Source: Acinetobacter sp. ANC 3929
Lineage (GTDB): Bacteria; Pseudomonadota; Gammaproteobacteria; Pseudomonadales; Moraxellaceae
NCBI RefSeq assembly: GCF_000369405.1
Contig: NZ_KB850001.1
Span: forward strand, 1 to 64,000
Length of the DNA stretch: 64,000 bases
Direction: 5' to 3'
How positions within the stretch are numbered: the first letter of the stretch is position 1; every line of letters begins with the position of its first letter. Below the pieces are notes generated by a model. The model made no database searches. It saw nothing but the letters and a program-made list of their open reading frames with translations, and was not told where the DNA came from. This document shows positions 17,046 through 26,128 of the stretch, piece by piece. The position numbers and the translations under genes are program-made.

Positions 17046-18401
17046 TTAGCGTAATGCTTTTTTAAAAACCAGCGAATTACGCTGATAGTTATACAGTGCT
17101 TGGCGTGCATTGGGTAAATCATCCACGCTGGCAGGACTAAAGCCTTGCTCTAAGAACCAATGAGCAGTTCGAGTGGTGAGCACAAACAGTCGTTGAATCC
17201 CTTGCTGTTTGGCCTTGCTTTCCAAAAATTGCAAAATTTGACTACCACGATTGGATTTACGATAGCTTGAATCTACTGCGACACAGGCGATTTCAGCAGA
17301 ACGAATTTCATCTGAATCTGCGGGAATCGGGTACAGTGCTGCACAAGCTAAAATCATACCGTCGCGTTCAATCACTGCAAAATGTTCAATTTCACTTTCA
17401 AGACGTTCGCGAGAGCGATAAACCAGAATCCCTTCTTGTTCCAGTGGACGCAGAAGATTAATCAGGCCACCGACATCGTGAATATTGGCAATACGAACTT
17501 CTTCATAGTGAGCATCGGTGATCAAAGTACCAATACCATCGCGAGTGAATAGTTCTTCAATCAGTGCGCCGTCATAAGCATATGAAATCAAATGTACACG
17601 ATGTACGCCAGATAAAGAGGCTTGTTGAGCTTGTTTGAGGTGTAACGCAAATTCTGGATATTGTTGTTGGTTTTGTTGAATATACGGTTCAAGCTGACGC
17701 GGACTTAATTCACGTAATAACTGTTGTTGTTCATTCATTAAACCTTGTTTTTCACCCAAGAAGATCAGTTTATCTGCTTTTAAGGCAGTCGCTGTTTTGG
17801 TGGCCACGTCTTCAGCCAGTAAATTAAATACTTCACCTGTGGTTGAATAACCTGTTGGTCCAAGCAAAACAATATTGTGATTGTCTAAATGGCGTTGAAT
17901 GGCATCAGTATCAATAGAACGGACTTCACCAGTCAGCTGAAAGTCGATGCCATCGCGAATGCCATAAGGTTTTGCTGTGACAAAATTACCCGATACTACA
18001 TCAATGCGAGCACCATACATGGGCGAATTGGCCAAACCCATTGAGAGTAGGGCTTCAATTTCTAGCCGAATAGAACCCACCGCATTCATGACACCGCGTA
18101 AGGATTCGCGTGTTGTAATGCGACGACTTTCATGGAAGGGTGTTTCGATATTGCGTTCGAGCAGATTTTGATTTATTTGCGGACGTGCGCCGTAGACCAA
18201 AATTAACCGAATCCCTAAAGAATGTAATAGGGCAATATCGTGGATGATATGTTGGAAATTTTCATGTTGAACGGCTTCGCCAGAGAACATCAAAACAAAG
18301 GTTTTATCACGGTGTGCATTGATATAGGGTGCGGAGTGGCGAAACCAATGCACATAATCTTTTGTTGTACTATGTGAATTTTCAGTCATTTGCTTCGCCA
18401 T
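17046..18401 (-). CDS. argA: N-acetylglutamate synthase
   Basis: A 451-residue two-domain enzyme catalysing the first step of arginine synthesis. The N-terminal amino-acid-kinase fold has LILVYGARPQIN and GPTGYSTTGEVFNLLAEDVA; the C-terminal GNAT acetyltransferase domain has ACVAVDSSYRKSNRGSQIL, the acetyl-CoA loop. The length suits ArgA of gammaproteobacteria (about 440). The protein may start at MTENS, four codons inside. It is a single gene and is usually feedback-inhibited by arginine through the kinase-like domain. Confidence 0.95.
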   Translation of the reverse strand: MAKQMTENSHSTTKDYVHWFRHSAPYINAHRDKTFVLMFSGEAVQHENFQHIIHDIALLHSLGIRLILVYGARPQINQNLLERNIETPFHESRRITTRESLRGVMNAVGSIRLEIEALLSMGLANSPMYGARIDVVSGNFVTAKPYGIRDGIDFQLTGEVRSIDTDAIQRHLDNHNIVLLGPTGYSTTGEVFNLLAEDVATKTATALKADKLIFLGEKQGLMNEQQQLLRELSPRQLEPYIQQNQQQYPEFALHLKQAQQASLSGVHRVHLISYAYDGALIEELFTRDGIGTLITDAHYEEVRIANIHDVGGLINLLRPLEQEGILVYRSRERLESEIEHFAVIERDGMILACAALYPIPADSDEIRSAEIACVAVDSSYRKSNRGSQILQFLESKAKQQGIQRLFVLTTRTAHWFLEQGFSPASVDDLPNARQALYNYQRNSLVFKKALR

Positions 18402-18513
18402 GTTGATCTCAGATATGCAGCACTTGCTCTGATTTTAACGAAAAAAATCAAAAGATAAATCTATTCCTAAACCAGTCATTCAACTTTGATGTTGCTGAAT
18501 GATCAAAAAGGGC

Positions 18514-18894
18514 TTAGAAGCCCATGATTCGGATAATACTGTTGTCATCTGAATTGACTAAAATGTAATCATTGTTGATTTTATACCACTGTTCGTTACG
18601 ACCAGGCCGAGGTAGATTACTGTCTTTATAATCGACTTTATAACCGTTGCCACGATAGTGTTGTGGCATGACGTAGCCTTCTTGCCAACGATGTTGTTTT
18701 AGACGTTCTACACCACGTTCTTCACGCATACGACGTTCACGTTGACGATTCTCACCATCTGGGCGATCAAAGTTACGACCACCTTGCCAGCCGCCACGCG
18801 AATCATCATCACGATCATGCGGGCCCGCAAAACTCCCCATACTACTAAACAGGACTGTCGAACCTAAAACCAAGATAATGAAAAAATTTTTCAT
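18514..18894 (-). CDS. RcnB-family small periplasmic protein
   Basis: A 126-residue protein with a cleavable signal peptide (MKNFFIILVLGSTVLFSSMGSFAG), then a low-complexity segment rich in D, R, G and E (residues 25-70), then a RcnB-like tail with GYKVDYKDSNLPRPGRNEQW and YILVNSDDNSIIRI. RcnB proteins are small periplasmic factors linked to nickel/cobalt homeostasis in E. coli; most homologues are uncharacterised. The ATG at 18894 gives the signal peptide, whereas the longer frame to 19005 has none. Confidence 0.78.
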   Translation of the reverse strand: MKNFFIILVLGSTVLFSSMGSFAGPHDRDDDSRGGWQGGRNFDRPDGENRQRERRMREERGVERLKQHRWQEGYVMPQHYRGNGYKVDYKDSNLPRPGRNEQWYKINNDYILVNSDDNSIIRIMGF

Positions 18895-19074
18895 GATGCA
18901 CCTTATTGACTTCGGATGTCTCTCATGTGAAAACTGTACCTTAAAAATGCAGAGAAACTGTGAAGATCGATTCATTATTCCATTAAAAAAATGAAGATAC
19001 GCCACACATTTCTCTCAAAAAAGCAGCTTTAAGGTCAGTGTCCAATGTTATTTAGAATTATTGTAATGACTAAA

Positions 19075-19821
19075 TTAAGCTTGTGCGTCAATACTTTGCC
19101 CATTCATATCTAAACTGTCATCACCCATCAGATAAAGGTAAGCAGGCATAATACTGTCTGGTGTCGGTAATACTTTTGGATCTTCTTCAGGATAGGCTTT
19201 GGCGCGCATCGCGGTACGGGTACCACCTGGGTTGATGCAGTTGAAGCGGATGTTCGGATAAGTATTTTCTGCTGCAAAAATTTTGCTCATCGCTTCCGTT
19301 GCAACTTTAGACACTGAATAAGCACCCCAAAGCGCACGCGCTTCACGACCCACGCTTGAACTGGTAAACACCACGGATGCATGCTCAGATTTCTCCAGCA
19401 ATGGTAAGAGGGCTTGAGTCAGTGCAAAGGGAGCGCGTAAATTTACGGCTAAAACATCATCCCAGACATCAACAGGATAGTGAGCCAGTTCTACTCGATC
19501 ACCCAACATGCCTGCATTATGCAAAATGCCATCAAGACGACCAAATTGTTGCTCCAGTGTACTCACTAACAGCTCATAGTCATGGCTTGATGCTGTAGAC
19601 AGCTGTAATGGTAAAATAGCAGGTTGTGGTGCACCTAGACCTTCAATTTCATCATAAATGACTTCAAGTTTGTTTAGGGTACGACCGTGCAACACCACTG
19701 TTGCACCGTGAAGGGCATAACTCATGGCAGCAGCGCGCCCAATTCCATCGCCAGCGCCTGTGATCAGAATAATACGATCTTTCAATAAATCTGGACGAGG
19801 TTGATATTCTGAGTATTTCAT
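19075..19821 (-). CDS. yciK: Short-chain dehydrogenase, YciK-like
   Basis: A 248-residue short-chain dehydrogenase/reductase. It has the cofactor loop ITGAGDGIGRAAA near residue 22, LHNAGMLG near 91, the catalytic Ser in VVFTSSSVG and the YxxxK pair in YSVSK near 168. The substrate of YciK proteins is not established. It follows ubiG and the HAD phosphatase gene on the same strand, an order also found in Pseudomonas. Confidence 0.87.
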   Translation of the reverse strand: MKYSEYQPRPDLLKDRIILITGAGDGIGRAAAMSYALHGATVVLHGRTLNKLEVIYDEIEGLGAPQPAILPLQLSTASSHDYELLVSTLEQQFGRLDGILHNAGMLGDRVELAHYPVDVWDDVLAVNLRAPFALTQALLPLLEKSEHASVVFTSSSVGREARALWGAYSVSKVATEAMSKIFAAENTYPNIRFNCINPGGTRTAMRAKAYPEEDPKVLPTPDSIMPAYLYLMGDDSLDMNGQSIDAQA

Positions 19822-19851
19822 TGTTATGCCTCCTATTCTTATCTTACAAAT

Positions 19852-20550
19852 TTAATTCATCATACCCTGATTTTCTGACAATACAGTGATTTTCTGTTTG
19901 ATCAGTTGATGCAGTTCAGGAATGGTTTGAATAATGGCATCGGCTTGCCAAGCAGCAAGATCATCACGTGATTCTACTGGCAAATAACCGTAAGCAGCCA
20001 AGATGGTATACATATCTGCATGACGACCTGCGTCAATATCTCGTGGATGATCACCGACATAGATAATCTCTTTGGCATCGAGCTCGAGCTGCTTTGCCGC
20101 CAAATACATTGGTTCTGGATCAGGTTTGGTTTTGCTGACATCTTCTGGGCAAACCAAGACTGCACAGCGTTCAGTCAGATCTAGCTTTGCCAATAGAGAT
20201 TCGCTTAGACCACGAGGTTTGTTGGTGACAATTCCCCATGGAATTTGATGTGCTTCCAGCTCTTCAAGTAATGGATACATGCCGACAAACAGGTCGGTAT
20301 CGACCACAATATTGTCACCATATACATCTAAAAAACGTTGCCGATGTGCCAAAAAGACAGGGTCTGTGACCTCTAATTCAGGATAAACCAGCTTCACCAT
20401 GGCACGCGCACCTTCCGAGACTTGTGTACGGATAGTATCGGCATCAACCACAGGGCGTTGTTCATCACGACACATTTGTTGAATGATGCGAATGAAGTCT
20501 GCAGCGGTGTCAATCAATGTGCCATCGAGATCAAATAAAACGGCTTTCAT
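19852..20550 (-). CDS. mupP: HAD phosphatase, MupP/Gph type
   Basis: A 232-residue HAD-superfamily phosphatase with motif I LFDLDGTLIDTAAD, motif II IVTNKPR, and motif III/IV KPDPEPMY...VGDHPRDIDAG. The sequence resembles phosphoglycolate phosphatase (Gph), but the position between ubiG and a yciK homologue is that of MupP, the N-acetylmuramic acid 6-phosphate phosphatase of the Pseudomonas cell-wall recycling route. AmpD in this same window belongs to that pathway. Its start overlaps the ubiG stop by one base. The choice of MupP over Gph rests on context. Confidence 0.75.
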   Translation of the reverse strand: MKAVLFDLDGTLIDTAADFIRIIQQMCRDEQRPVVDADTIRTQVSEGARAMVKLVYPELEVTDPVFLAHRQRFLDVYGDNIVVDTDLFVGMYPLLEELEAHQIPWGIVTNKPRGLSESLLAKLDLTERCAVLVCPEDVSKTKPDPEPMYLAAKQLELDAKEIIYVGDHPRDIDAGRHADMYTILAAYGYLPVESRDDLAAWQADAIIQTIPELHQLIKQKITVLSENQGMMN

Positions 20551-21263
20551 TAGGCACCTGTATTTGTAGTATGAACCATGTAATTCACTTCAACATTGGG
20601 TGCTAACCAATAGTGCTTGGTGATTGGATTGTAGTGCAGACCAATCATTTCTTTCAGCGTAAGGCCAGCATTGCGAATATCATGTGCCATTTCAGAAGGA
20701 CGAATGAATTTATGATAATCATGGGTGCCTTTTGGCAGTAAGCGCAGGATGTATTCAGCCCCAATAATCGCGAATAAATAAGACTTAGGATTACGGTTAA
20801 TCGTTGAGAAGAACACATGACCACCTGGTTTCACCAAGGTTTGGCAGGCTTTCACAATTGAAGCTGGATCTGGGACGTGTTCCATCATTTCCATACAGGT
20901 CACCACATCGTATTGACCTGCTTGTTCTAGTGCCAACTGTTCAACGGGGATTTGACGATATTCAATGTTTTGTACATTGTCTTGTTCTGCATGCAAACGA
21001 CCCACTGCAAGGGGTGCTTCGCCCATATCGATGCCGAGTACATCAGCCCCACGACGTGCCATGCTTTCAGCCAAGATGCCACCACCACAACCGACATCAA
21101 GCACTTTCTTGCCAACCAAGCCACCCACGCGCTCATCCACCCAGTTTAAACGTAAGGGATTGATTTGATGTAGCGGGCGGAATTCAGAATGTTGATCCCA
21201 CCATTTGGCAGCCAATGCTTCAAATTTTGCGATTTCTTGTGGGTCAACATTCAATTGCGACAT
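20550..21263 (-). CDS. ubiG: Ubiquinone biosynthesis O-methyltransferase
   Basis: A 237-residue SAM-dependent methyltransferase carrying out both O-methylations in ubiquinone synthesis. SAM-binding motif I is VLDVGCGGGILAESMARRGA near residue 55; the N-terminal FEALAAKWWDQHSEFRPLHQINPLR is diagnostic of UbiG, and TCMEMMEHVPDP is motif II. It leads the ubiG-mupP-yciK unit and is divergent from dsbA. Confidence 0.96.
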   Translation of the reverse strand: MSQLNVDPQEIAKFEALAAKWWDQHSEFRPLHQINPLRLNWVDERVGGLVGKKVLDVGCGGGILAESMARRGADVLGIDMGEAPLAVGRLHAEQDNVQNIEYRQIPVEQLALEQAGQYDVVTCMEMMEHVPDPASIVKACQTLVKPGGHVFFSTINRNPKSYLFAIIGAEYILRLLPKGTHDYHKFIRPSEMAHDIRNAGLTLKEMIGLHYNPITKHYWLAPNVEVNYMVHTTNTGA

Positions 21264-21441
21264 GGTGTCACCTCTATATTAGGATGATTATTTAGGTTTA
21301 ATCTGTTGGTAGTGTAGCGATTCTGGCAAAAAAAGCGATAAATCCAATAAAAAACTTCACAGAAGCAAAACGAATTGCTCGTGTTTGTTTTATATTTAGC
21401 ATATAAACTTACGAAAAATGCTTAGAGGAAAAGCAAAGCCA

Positions 21442-22062
21442 ATGAAAAAGTTAGTATTAAGTGGTTTGAGTGTAGCTGCATTGGCATTCTCAATGAATGC
21501 AATGGCAGCAGATTTTGTGGCGGGTAAAGACTATACCGTGATTGCCAATCCGAGTAAGACATCAGCACCTGCTGGACAGCTCGAAGTGCGTGAGTTCTTC
21601 TGGTACGGTTGCCCGCACTGTTTCAAGCTTGAGCCACATATGCAAACGTGGTTAAAACAAATTCCAAAAGACGTTTATTTCCTGCGTACGCCTGCAGCAA
21701 TGAATAAAGTATGGGAACAAGGTGCGCGTGGATATTATGTTTCTGAAGCACTGGGTGTGCGTAAGAAAACCCATATTCCACTATTCCATGCCATTCATGA
21801 CGGTGGTCAGCAAATCTTTGACCAAGCCTCTCAAGCAAAATTCTTTGCGCGCTATGGTGTACCTGAGCAGAAATTTAACAGCATGTTTAATTCATTCCCA
21901 ATCACGGCAAAAATTGCTGAGTCAAATAAATTGGCGCAGCAGTATCAGTTGACGGGTGTTCCTGCCGTGGTCGTGAATGGTAAATATGTGGTTCAAGGTG
22001 AAGACGGTAAAGTGACACAAGTGGTTGATTACTTGCTGGAAAAAGAACGTAAAGCAAAATAA
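21442..22062 (+). CDS. dsbA: Thiol:disulfide interchange protein DsbA
   Basis: A 206-residue periplasmic thioredoxin-fold oxidase that introduces disulfides into exported proteins. A signal peptide ending AMAADF is followed by the active site CPHC in FFWYGCPHCFKLEPH, the helical insert and the cis-Pro loop LTGVPAVVVNG. The ATG at 21442 (MKKLVLSGLS) is preferred over the one at 21418 because it gives a normal signal peptide and is preceded by AGGAAAAG at a reasonable distance. It is a monocistronic gene with a terminator. Confidence 0.94.
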   Translation: MKKLVLSGLSVAALAFSMNAMAADFVAGKDYTVIANPSKTSAPAGQLEVREFFWYGCPHCFKLEPHMQTWLKQIPKDVYFLRTPAAMNKVWEQGARGYYVSEALGVRKKTHIPLFHAIHDGGQQIFDQASQAKFFARYGVPEQKFNSMFNSFPITAKIAESNKLAQQYQLTGVPAVVVNGKYVVQGEDGKVTQVVDYLLEKERKAK

Positions 22063-22080
22063 TTTACGTCGATCAGTAAT

Positions 22081-22110
22081 AAAAAAGGACTGTAGAAACA
22101 GTCCTTTTTT
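22081..22110. terminator. Bidirectional terminator between dsbA and tetR
   Basis: A 7-bp stem GGACTGT / ACAGTCC with loop AGAA is flanked by six A and six T. It serves dsbA and the convergent TetR gene. Confidence 0.88.
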
Positions 22111-22112
22111 AT

Positions 22113-22748
22113 TTAGTTTTGGTCAATCTGTAAATCTTTTAAATCGATCTGGACTTTCTGTGTTGGTAGGGACAGGGCCTGATTGACATAGAGATTAATC
22201 AACTTCTCACGAGAACCGATTGAGCGCTGGTAATAGCTTGAGTTCAACAGTAATGCCGCACCGTAGGTCAAAGACCAGATATAAGATAGGTAATCACGAA
22301 TCGACATATCGTAATTTTGTGATTTTAAATATTTTTCAGTCATATCTTTCAATGAAACAATGCGTTGCTGACGAATCGCATACAGTTCATCAAACAAGTG
22401 CTTTAGTTTCGACTCAGTCATCGTCAGATGTTCTTCTAACTGATGCAGCAGAATGGTACGACTCGGTGACGTTAAATGATAAAGCATATAACGCGGTGCG
22501 TATTCTTTGACATCGGTATTGTATTTATCTGAAATTTTTAAAATTTCTTTTTCATTTTGAATAATCAGTTCCAGCAATAGTTCATTCTTGCTACGGAAAT
22601 GTTTGTATAGCGTACCTTTAGCAATATCCAGTTCCGCAACCAGTTCATCTAAGGTCATTTCTTGGTTGTTTTCTAATAATAGTTTTTCCGCAACCTGCAA
22701 AATTTTTTCTTTACGAATTAAGAACTGAGTATGACGATCAGGATTCAT
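22113..22748 (-). CDS. TetR-family transcriptional regulator
   Basis: A 211-residue TetR regulator. The N-terminal HTH reads MTLDELVAELDIAKGTLYKH, followed by FRSKNELLLELI; the rest is an unassigned helical ligand-binding domain with several tyrosines (DYLSYIWSLTYGAALLL). It is convergent with dsbA and separated by about 100 bases from the next TetR gene, which has the same orientation. Its effector and targets are unknown. Confidence 0.85.
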   Translation of the reverse strand: MNPDRHTQFLIRKEKILQVAEKLLLENNQEMTLDELVAELDIAKGTLYKHFRSKNELLLELIIQNEKEILKISDKYNTDVKEYAPRYMLYHLTSPSRTILLHQLEEHLTMTESKLKHLFDELYAIRQQRIVSLKDMTEKYLKSQNYDMSIRDYLSYIWSLTYGAALLLNSSYYQRSIGSREKLINLYVNQALSLPTQKVQIDLKDLQIDQN

Positions 22749-22855
22749 GATGCTTATAAGCTCCTCATAGTGTTCTAGACTGCGTTTGCATTAGTGTCTA
22801 ATGCATCATAACGCTAAGCAATGCTTTTATATATCAAACTTTGGTTTGGATCAGG

Positions 22856-23506
22856 TCAAGCGTTTTGTGGTTCCCAGTTGGAGATGCCACTGAAGAGTAA
22901 ACGGACTTGAGTCGCTGCATTGTCGATAAATAAGTTTTGTTGTTCGAGTAGATGATCAATCGTGAATTGTTTTGGTAAATTGATCCACGTCATTGCCCAT
23001 GTAAACGACATATTAATCAAAATCGTAGATAAGACTTGCAAGTCTTTGGCTTCTTTAATGTGTTTGAAGGTTTCGAGTTTGCACAGATCAATGGCGAGAT
23101 CTTCGATCAGGAACTCAATTTCACGTGCGATTGCAATGCGAACTGTTTCTGAGCCACCCCAACGTTCTGCAATCATAAACTGCCATTGTTGCGGGCTATG
23201 ATTCACTGCCTGTACAAACAGTTCAATACTGGTACGGGTTTTAGCACTGCCACTGTGTTTCAAATAGCTTTGTCCTAATTGATGGATCAAGCTTTTTAAA
23301 TGCAAAGAGACTTGATCAACCAGTTCTTGGCCCAGTGTATCCATATCTTGGAAATGACGATAAAACGCCGTTGGAACTAAACCAACTTCGCGAGCAACTT
23401 CACGCAAACTAATACTACTAAATGAGCGCCCAGCAGTGCTGAGATGAAGTGCTGCATCTAGTAGAGCCTGCCGACTCTGTTGTTTTCGTTCATCTCTGAT
23501 CGACAT
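22856..23506 (-). CDS. TetR-family fatty-acid regulator, DesT/FabR-like
   Basis: A 216-residue TetR regulator with HTH ISLREVAREVGLVPTAFYRH, which closely resembles the FabR/DesT recognition helix. DesT of P. aeruginosa represses the acyl-CoA desaturase pair desCB and senses the saturated/unsaturated acyl-CoA ratio. Here the gene is divergent from a ferredoxin reductase plus desaturase pair and faces three DesT-like palindromes, so the same role is inferred. The ATG at 23506 (MSIRDERKQQ) is chosen; the 13 codons upstream show no family resemblance. Confidence 0.87.
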   Translation of the reverse strand: MSIRDERKQQSRQALLDAALHLSTAGRSFSSISLREVAREVGLVPTAFYRHFQDMDTLGQELVDQVSLHLKSLIHQLGQSYLKHSGSAKTRTSIELFVQAVNHSPQQWQFMIAERWGGSETVRIAIAREIEFLIEDLAIDLCKLETFKHIKEAKDLQVLSTILINMSFTWAMTWINLPKQFTIDHLLEQQNLFIDNAATQVRLLFSGISNWEPQNA

Positions 23507-23709
23507 GAATAAGACTCGTTGAAACCGTACAGCAGAGTCTAGCAAAAAAAACAGAAACTTTTTAGTCCTTGTCCATTGCTAAATGCCAATGTTTTTGATC
23601 TTTCACTGATCAAGGCTTGCTAGGTATGAGCTCAAAGCATGCGTAAATTTTAAATTTTTTCCTTATTTTAAATGGCTTATTAAAAAGTATAAAAAATATT
23701 CAAAAAATT

Positions 23710-23784
23710 AGTGAACAAGTGTTGACTCAGTGAACACAAATAAATATAGTGTACACATGTTCACTACACGAACATTTGTTCACT
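23710..23784. promoter_or_regulatory. DesT/FabR-like operator array
   Basis: Three 18-bp imperfect palindromes lie upstream of the desaturase operon: AGTGAACAAGTGTTGACT (23710-23727), AGTGTACACATGTTCACT (23748-23765) and a weaker one centred on GAACATTTGTTC (23767-23784). An extra half site AGTGAACAC is at 23729. The first closely resembles the P. aeruginosa DesT box as I recall it (AGTGAAC, four bases, TGTTGACT). Confidence 0.75.
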
Positions 23785-23818
23785 CAAAATAAATAGCCAG
23801 ATACAAAACGAGGAACGT

Positions 23819-24844
23819 ATGAACGCAGAGTTAAGTTATCAGCCACATTGGATTCGAGAAGATTTTGTTGATTTTATTTTGCAGAAAATAAAACCAACCT
23901 TTGCCTGGAAACGCATTCTTGCAGAAGTGACCGCCGTACAGCCACTCAGCTCGGATATGGTGTTATTGACTGTGAAGCCAAACCATAATTTTGATTTTAG
24001 CCAAGTCAAAGCAGGTCAAAGTGTTTTGATTACCCTGATGATCAATGGGATATATCAACAACGTAGTTATTCAATTATCGATGTCACGCTACACGGTGAA
24101 ATCCGCTTTGGGATCAAAGTTCAAGGTGTCGTGTCTAAAGCAGCACAACATTTGCGTGTTGGGGACAGCTTCGAGATTTCACAGGCACAAGGTGACTTTG
24201 TGTTACATCAAGGTCAGCAACCTGCATTACTGATTGCTTCAGGTTCAGGAATTACCGCGATTTATTCTTTATTGAAACAAGCAATAGAACAGCAGCTTGA
24301 ACAAATTCATGTGGTTTATTTTAACCGTGCAGAGGTGTTGCATCAGGACATCTTGGCTTTGGCAGAGCAATATCCACAGTTGAACTATCATTTCTTTAAT
24401 ACGGCAGAGCAAAAACAGCATTTAGATGCAGCATTGCTAGAGAAATTAGTCCCAAATTTTAAAGATGTGCAGGCTTATGCGTGTGGTCACCACAGCATGA
24501 TGCGCCAAGCGCAAGAAATTTATACGCAACAGGATGCGGCTGGAAATTTTCATCAAGAGTTTTTCCAACCGATCCAGATTGAGCATTCAGGTGTAGCTCA
24601 GCCGATTAGTTTCCGTCGTGCGCAACAGAATTTTATTGCAACGACCAATTTGTTAAGTAGTGCAGAACAAGCGGGTTTACGTCCACAACATGGTTGCCGT
24701 ATGGGCGTGTGTAACCGTTGTAGTTGTACCAAAGTCAGTGGTGTGACACAGAACGTGATCACAGGCGAAATTGATGATCAACCGAATCGTCCAATCAAGT
24801 TATGTGTGAGCCAGGCTTTAAGCCCAGTCACGATTGACCTATAA
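23819..24844 (+). CDS. Ferredoxin reductase with C-terminal 2Fe-2S domain
   Basis: A 341-residue electron-transfer protein with three parts. The FAD domain has QRSYSI near residue 80, the NAD(P) domain has LLIASGSGITAIYSL near 140 and YACGHHSMM near 220, and a plant-type ferredoxin domain has CRMGVCNRCSC plus a fourth Cys in KLCVSQAL. It should pass electrons from NAD(P)H to the adjacent desaturase, as DesC does for DesB in Pseudomonas. The gap to the desaturase start is 27 bases, indicating one operon, with the operator array just upstream. Confidence 0.92.
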   Translation: MNAELSYQPHWIREDFVDFILQKIKPTFAWKRILAEVTAVQPLSSDMVLLTVKPNHNFDFSQVKAGQSVLITLMINGIYQQRSYSIIDVTLHGEIRFGIKVQGVVSKAAQHLRVGDSFEISQAQGDFVLHQGQQPALLIASGSGITAIYSLLKQAIEQQLEQIHVVYFNRAEVLHQDILALAEQYPQLNYHFFNTAEQKQHLDAALLEKLVPNFKDVQAYACGHHSMMRQAQEIYTQQDAAGNFHQEFFQPIQIEHSGVAQPISFRRAQQNFIATTNLLSSAEQAGLRPQHGCRMGVCNRCSCTKVSGVTQNVITGEIDDQPNRPIKLCVSQALSPVTIDL

Positions 24845-24871
24845 AAACAAAGATATTTGAGGATCAACACA

Positions 24872-26020
24872 ATGAATATGGCATTAGAATTTAAAACCGT
24901 ATCAAAGTCAGCGCATTTAACCCCTGATCAAGTCGAAGAGTTTGGTCGCCGTGTCGAGCAAATACGCCAAGACGTGATGCAAAACCTCGGTGAGCAGGAT
25001 TCAAAATATATCTACAAAGTGCGTAATTTCGTGCGTTATACCGAAATCGCATCACGTGGCATGTTGATGTTTGGTGGTTGGATTCCACCGGTATGGTTGC
25101 TGGGAACCGCCATGTTGGGTGTGTCTAAAATCGTCGAGAATATGGAGCTTGGACATAATGTTATGCATGGTCAGTTTGACTGGCTGAATGACCCAAGCCT
25201 ACGTGGTGAAGACTACGATTGGGATAACACCTGTTCAGGCAATGATTGGCGCTTCACGCACAATTATATGCATCACACCTATACCAATATTGTTGGTAAA
25301 GACCATGATGTCGGTTATGGCATTTTGCGGGTGACAGAAGATCAAAAATGGGAAGTACGTCATATAGCCAATATTCCGTTGGCTTTACAGTTGATGTTCT
25401 TTTTCCAATGGTATGTCGGGGTACAAAACCTGCATTTGGAAGATGCGCTGATCTATAAAACCAAAACATGGAAACAGGTCTGGGCGGATGCATCTGATTT
25501 CCGTAAAAAAGCGACGCGTCAGGTGTTAAAGGACTATGTGTTTTTCCCTGCCATTGCAACGATTAACTTTATTCCAGTATTGGCTGGAAATGCAGTTGCA
25601 AACATCATGCGTAATTTATGGTCGTCAGCCGTGATTTTTAATGGTCACTTTACTGAAGATGCGGAAACCTTTGAAGCAGACAATACTGAGAATGAGACCA
25701 AAGCGCAGTGGTATCTCCGTCAGATTCGCGGTTCGAGTAACTTTACCGGCGGTAAATGGATGCACTTTATGAGTGGTAATTTGAGCCATCAAATTGAGCA
25801 TCATTTGTTCCCAGATATGCCTGCCAATCGTTATGAGCAAGTTGCACCACAAATCAGAGCGTTATGTGCTGAATATGGCGTGAACTACAACGAAGCTAAC
25901 TTTATGAAGCAGTTCTGGACGGTTTGGGTTCGTTTAGCAAGATGTTCTTTGCCAAATGATATGGCTGCACAAGTGGCTCAAACTTGGACGAATTTCAAAT
26001 CGAAGTTTAAGTTTGCCTAA
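24872..26020 (+). CDS. Acyl-CoA/fatty-acid desaturase
   Basis: A 382-residue membrane di-iron desaturase. The three histidine boxes are HNVMH (in ELGHNVMHGQF), HNYMHHTY and the C-terminal QIEHHLFPD. Hydrophobic segments lie near residues 65-95 and 215-240. It introduces a double bond into acyl chains, helping adjust membrane fluidity. The ATG at 24872 has a GAGGA box six bases upstream; the upstream TTG frame at 24857 is not needed. Second gene of the operon. Confidence 0.93.
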   Translation: MNMALEFKTVSKSAHLTPDQVEEFGRRVEQIRQDVMQNLGEQDSKYIYKVRNFVRYTEIASRGMLMFGGWIPPVWLLGTAMLGVSKIVENMELGHNVMHGQFDWLNDPSLRGEDYDWDNTCSGNDWRFTHNYMHHTYTNIVGKDHDVGYGILRVTEDQKWEVRHIANIPLALQLMFFFQWYVGVQNLHLEDALIYKTKTWKQVWADASDFRKKATRQVLKDYVFFPAIATINFIPVLAGNAVANIMRNLWSSAVIFNGHFTEDAETFEADNTENETKAQWYLRQIRGSSNFTGGKWMHFMSGNLSHQIEHHLFPDMPANRYEQVAPQIRALCAEYGVNYNEANFMKQFWTVWVRLARCSLPNDMAAQVAQTWTNFKSKFKFA

Positions 26021-26128
26021 GCGATGACTAATTCTGTGAATTGTAACGAATAAGTAAAACTGGAAGGACGTGTAATTGAGCTATACTATGGCGCAATGAT
26101 ATTTGTGCCATAGTTTTAAGGAATCGTT

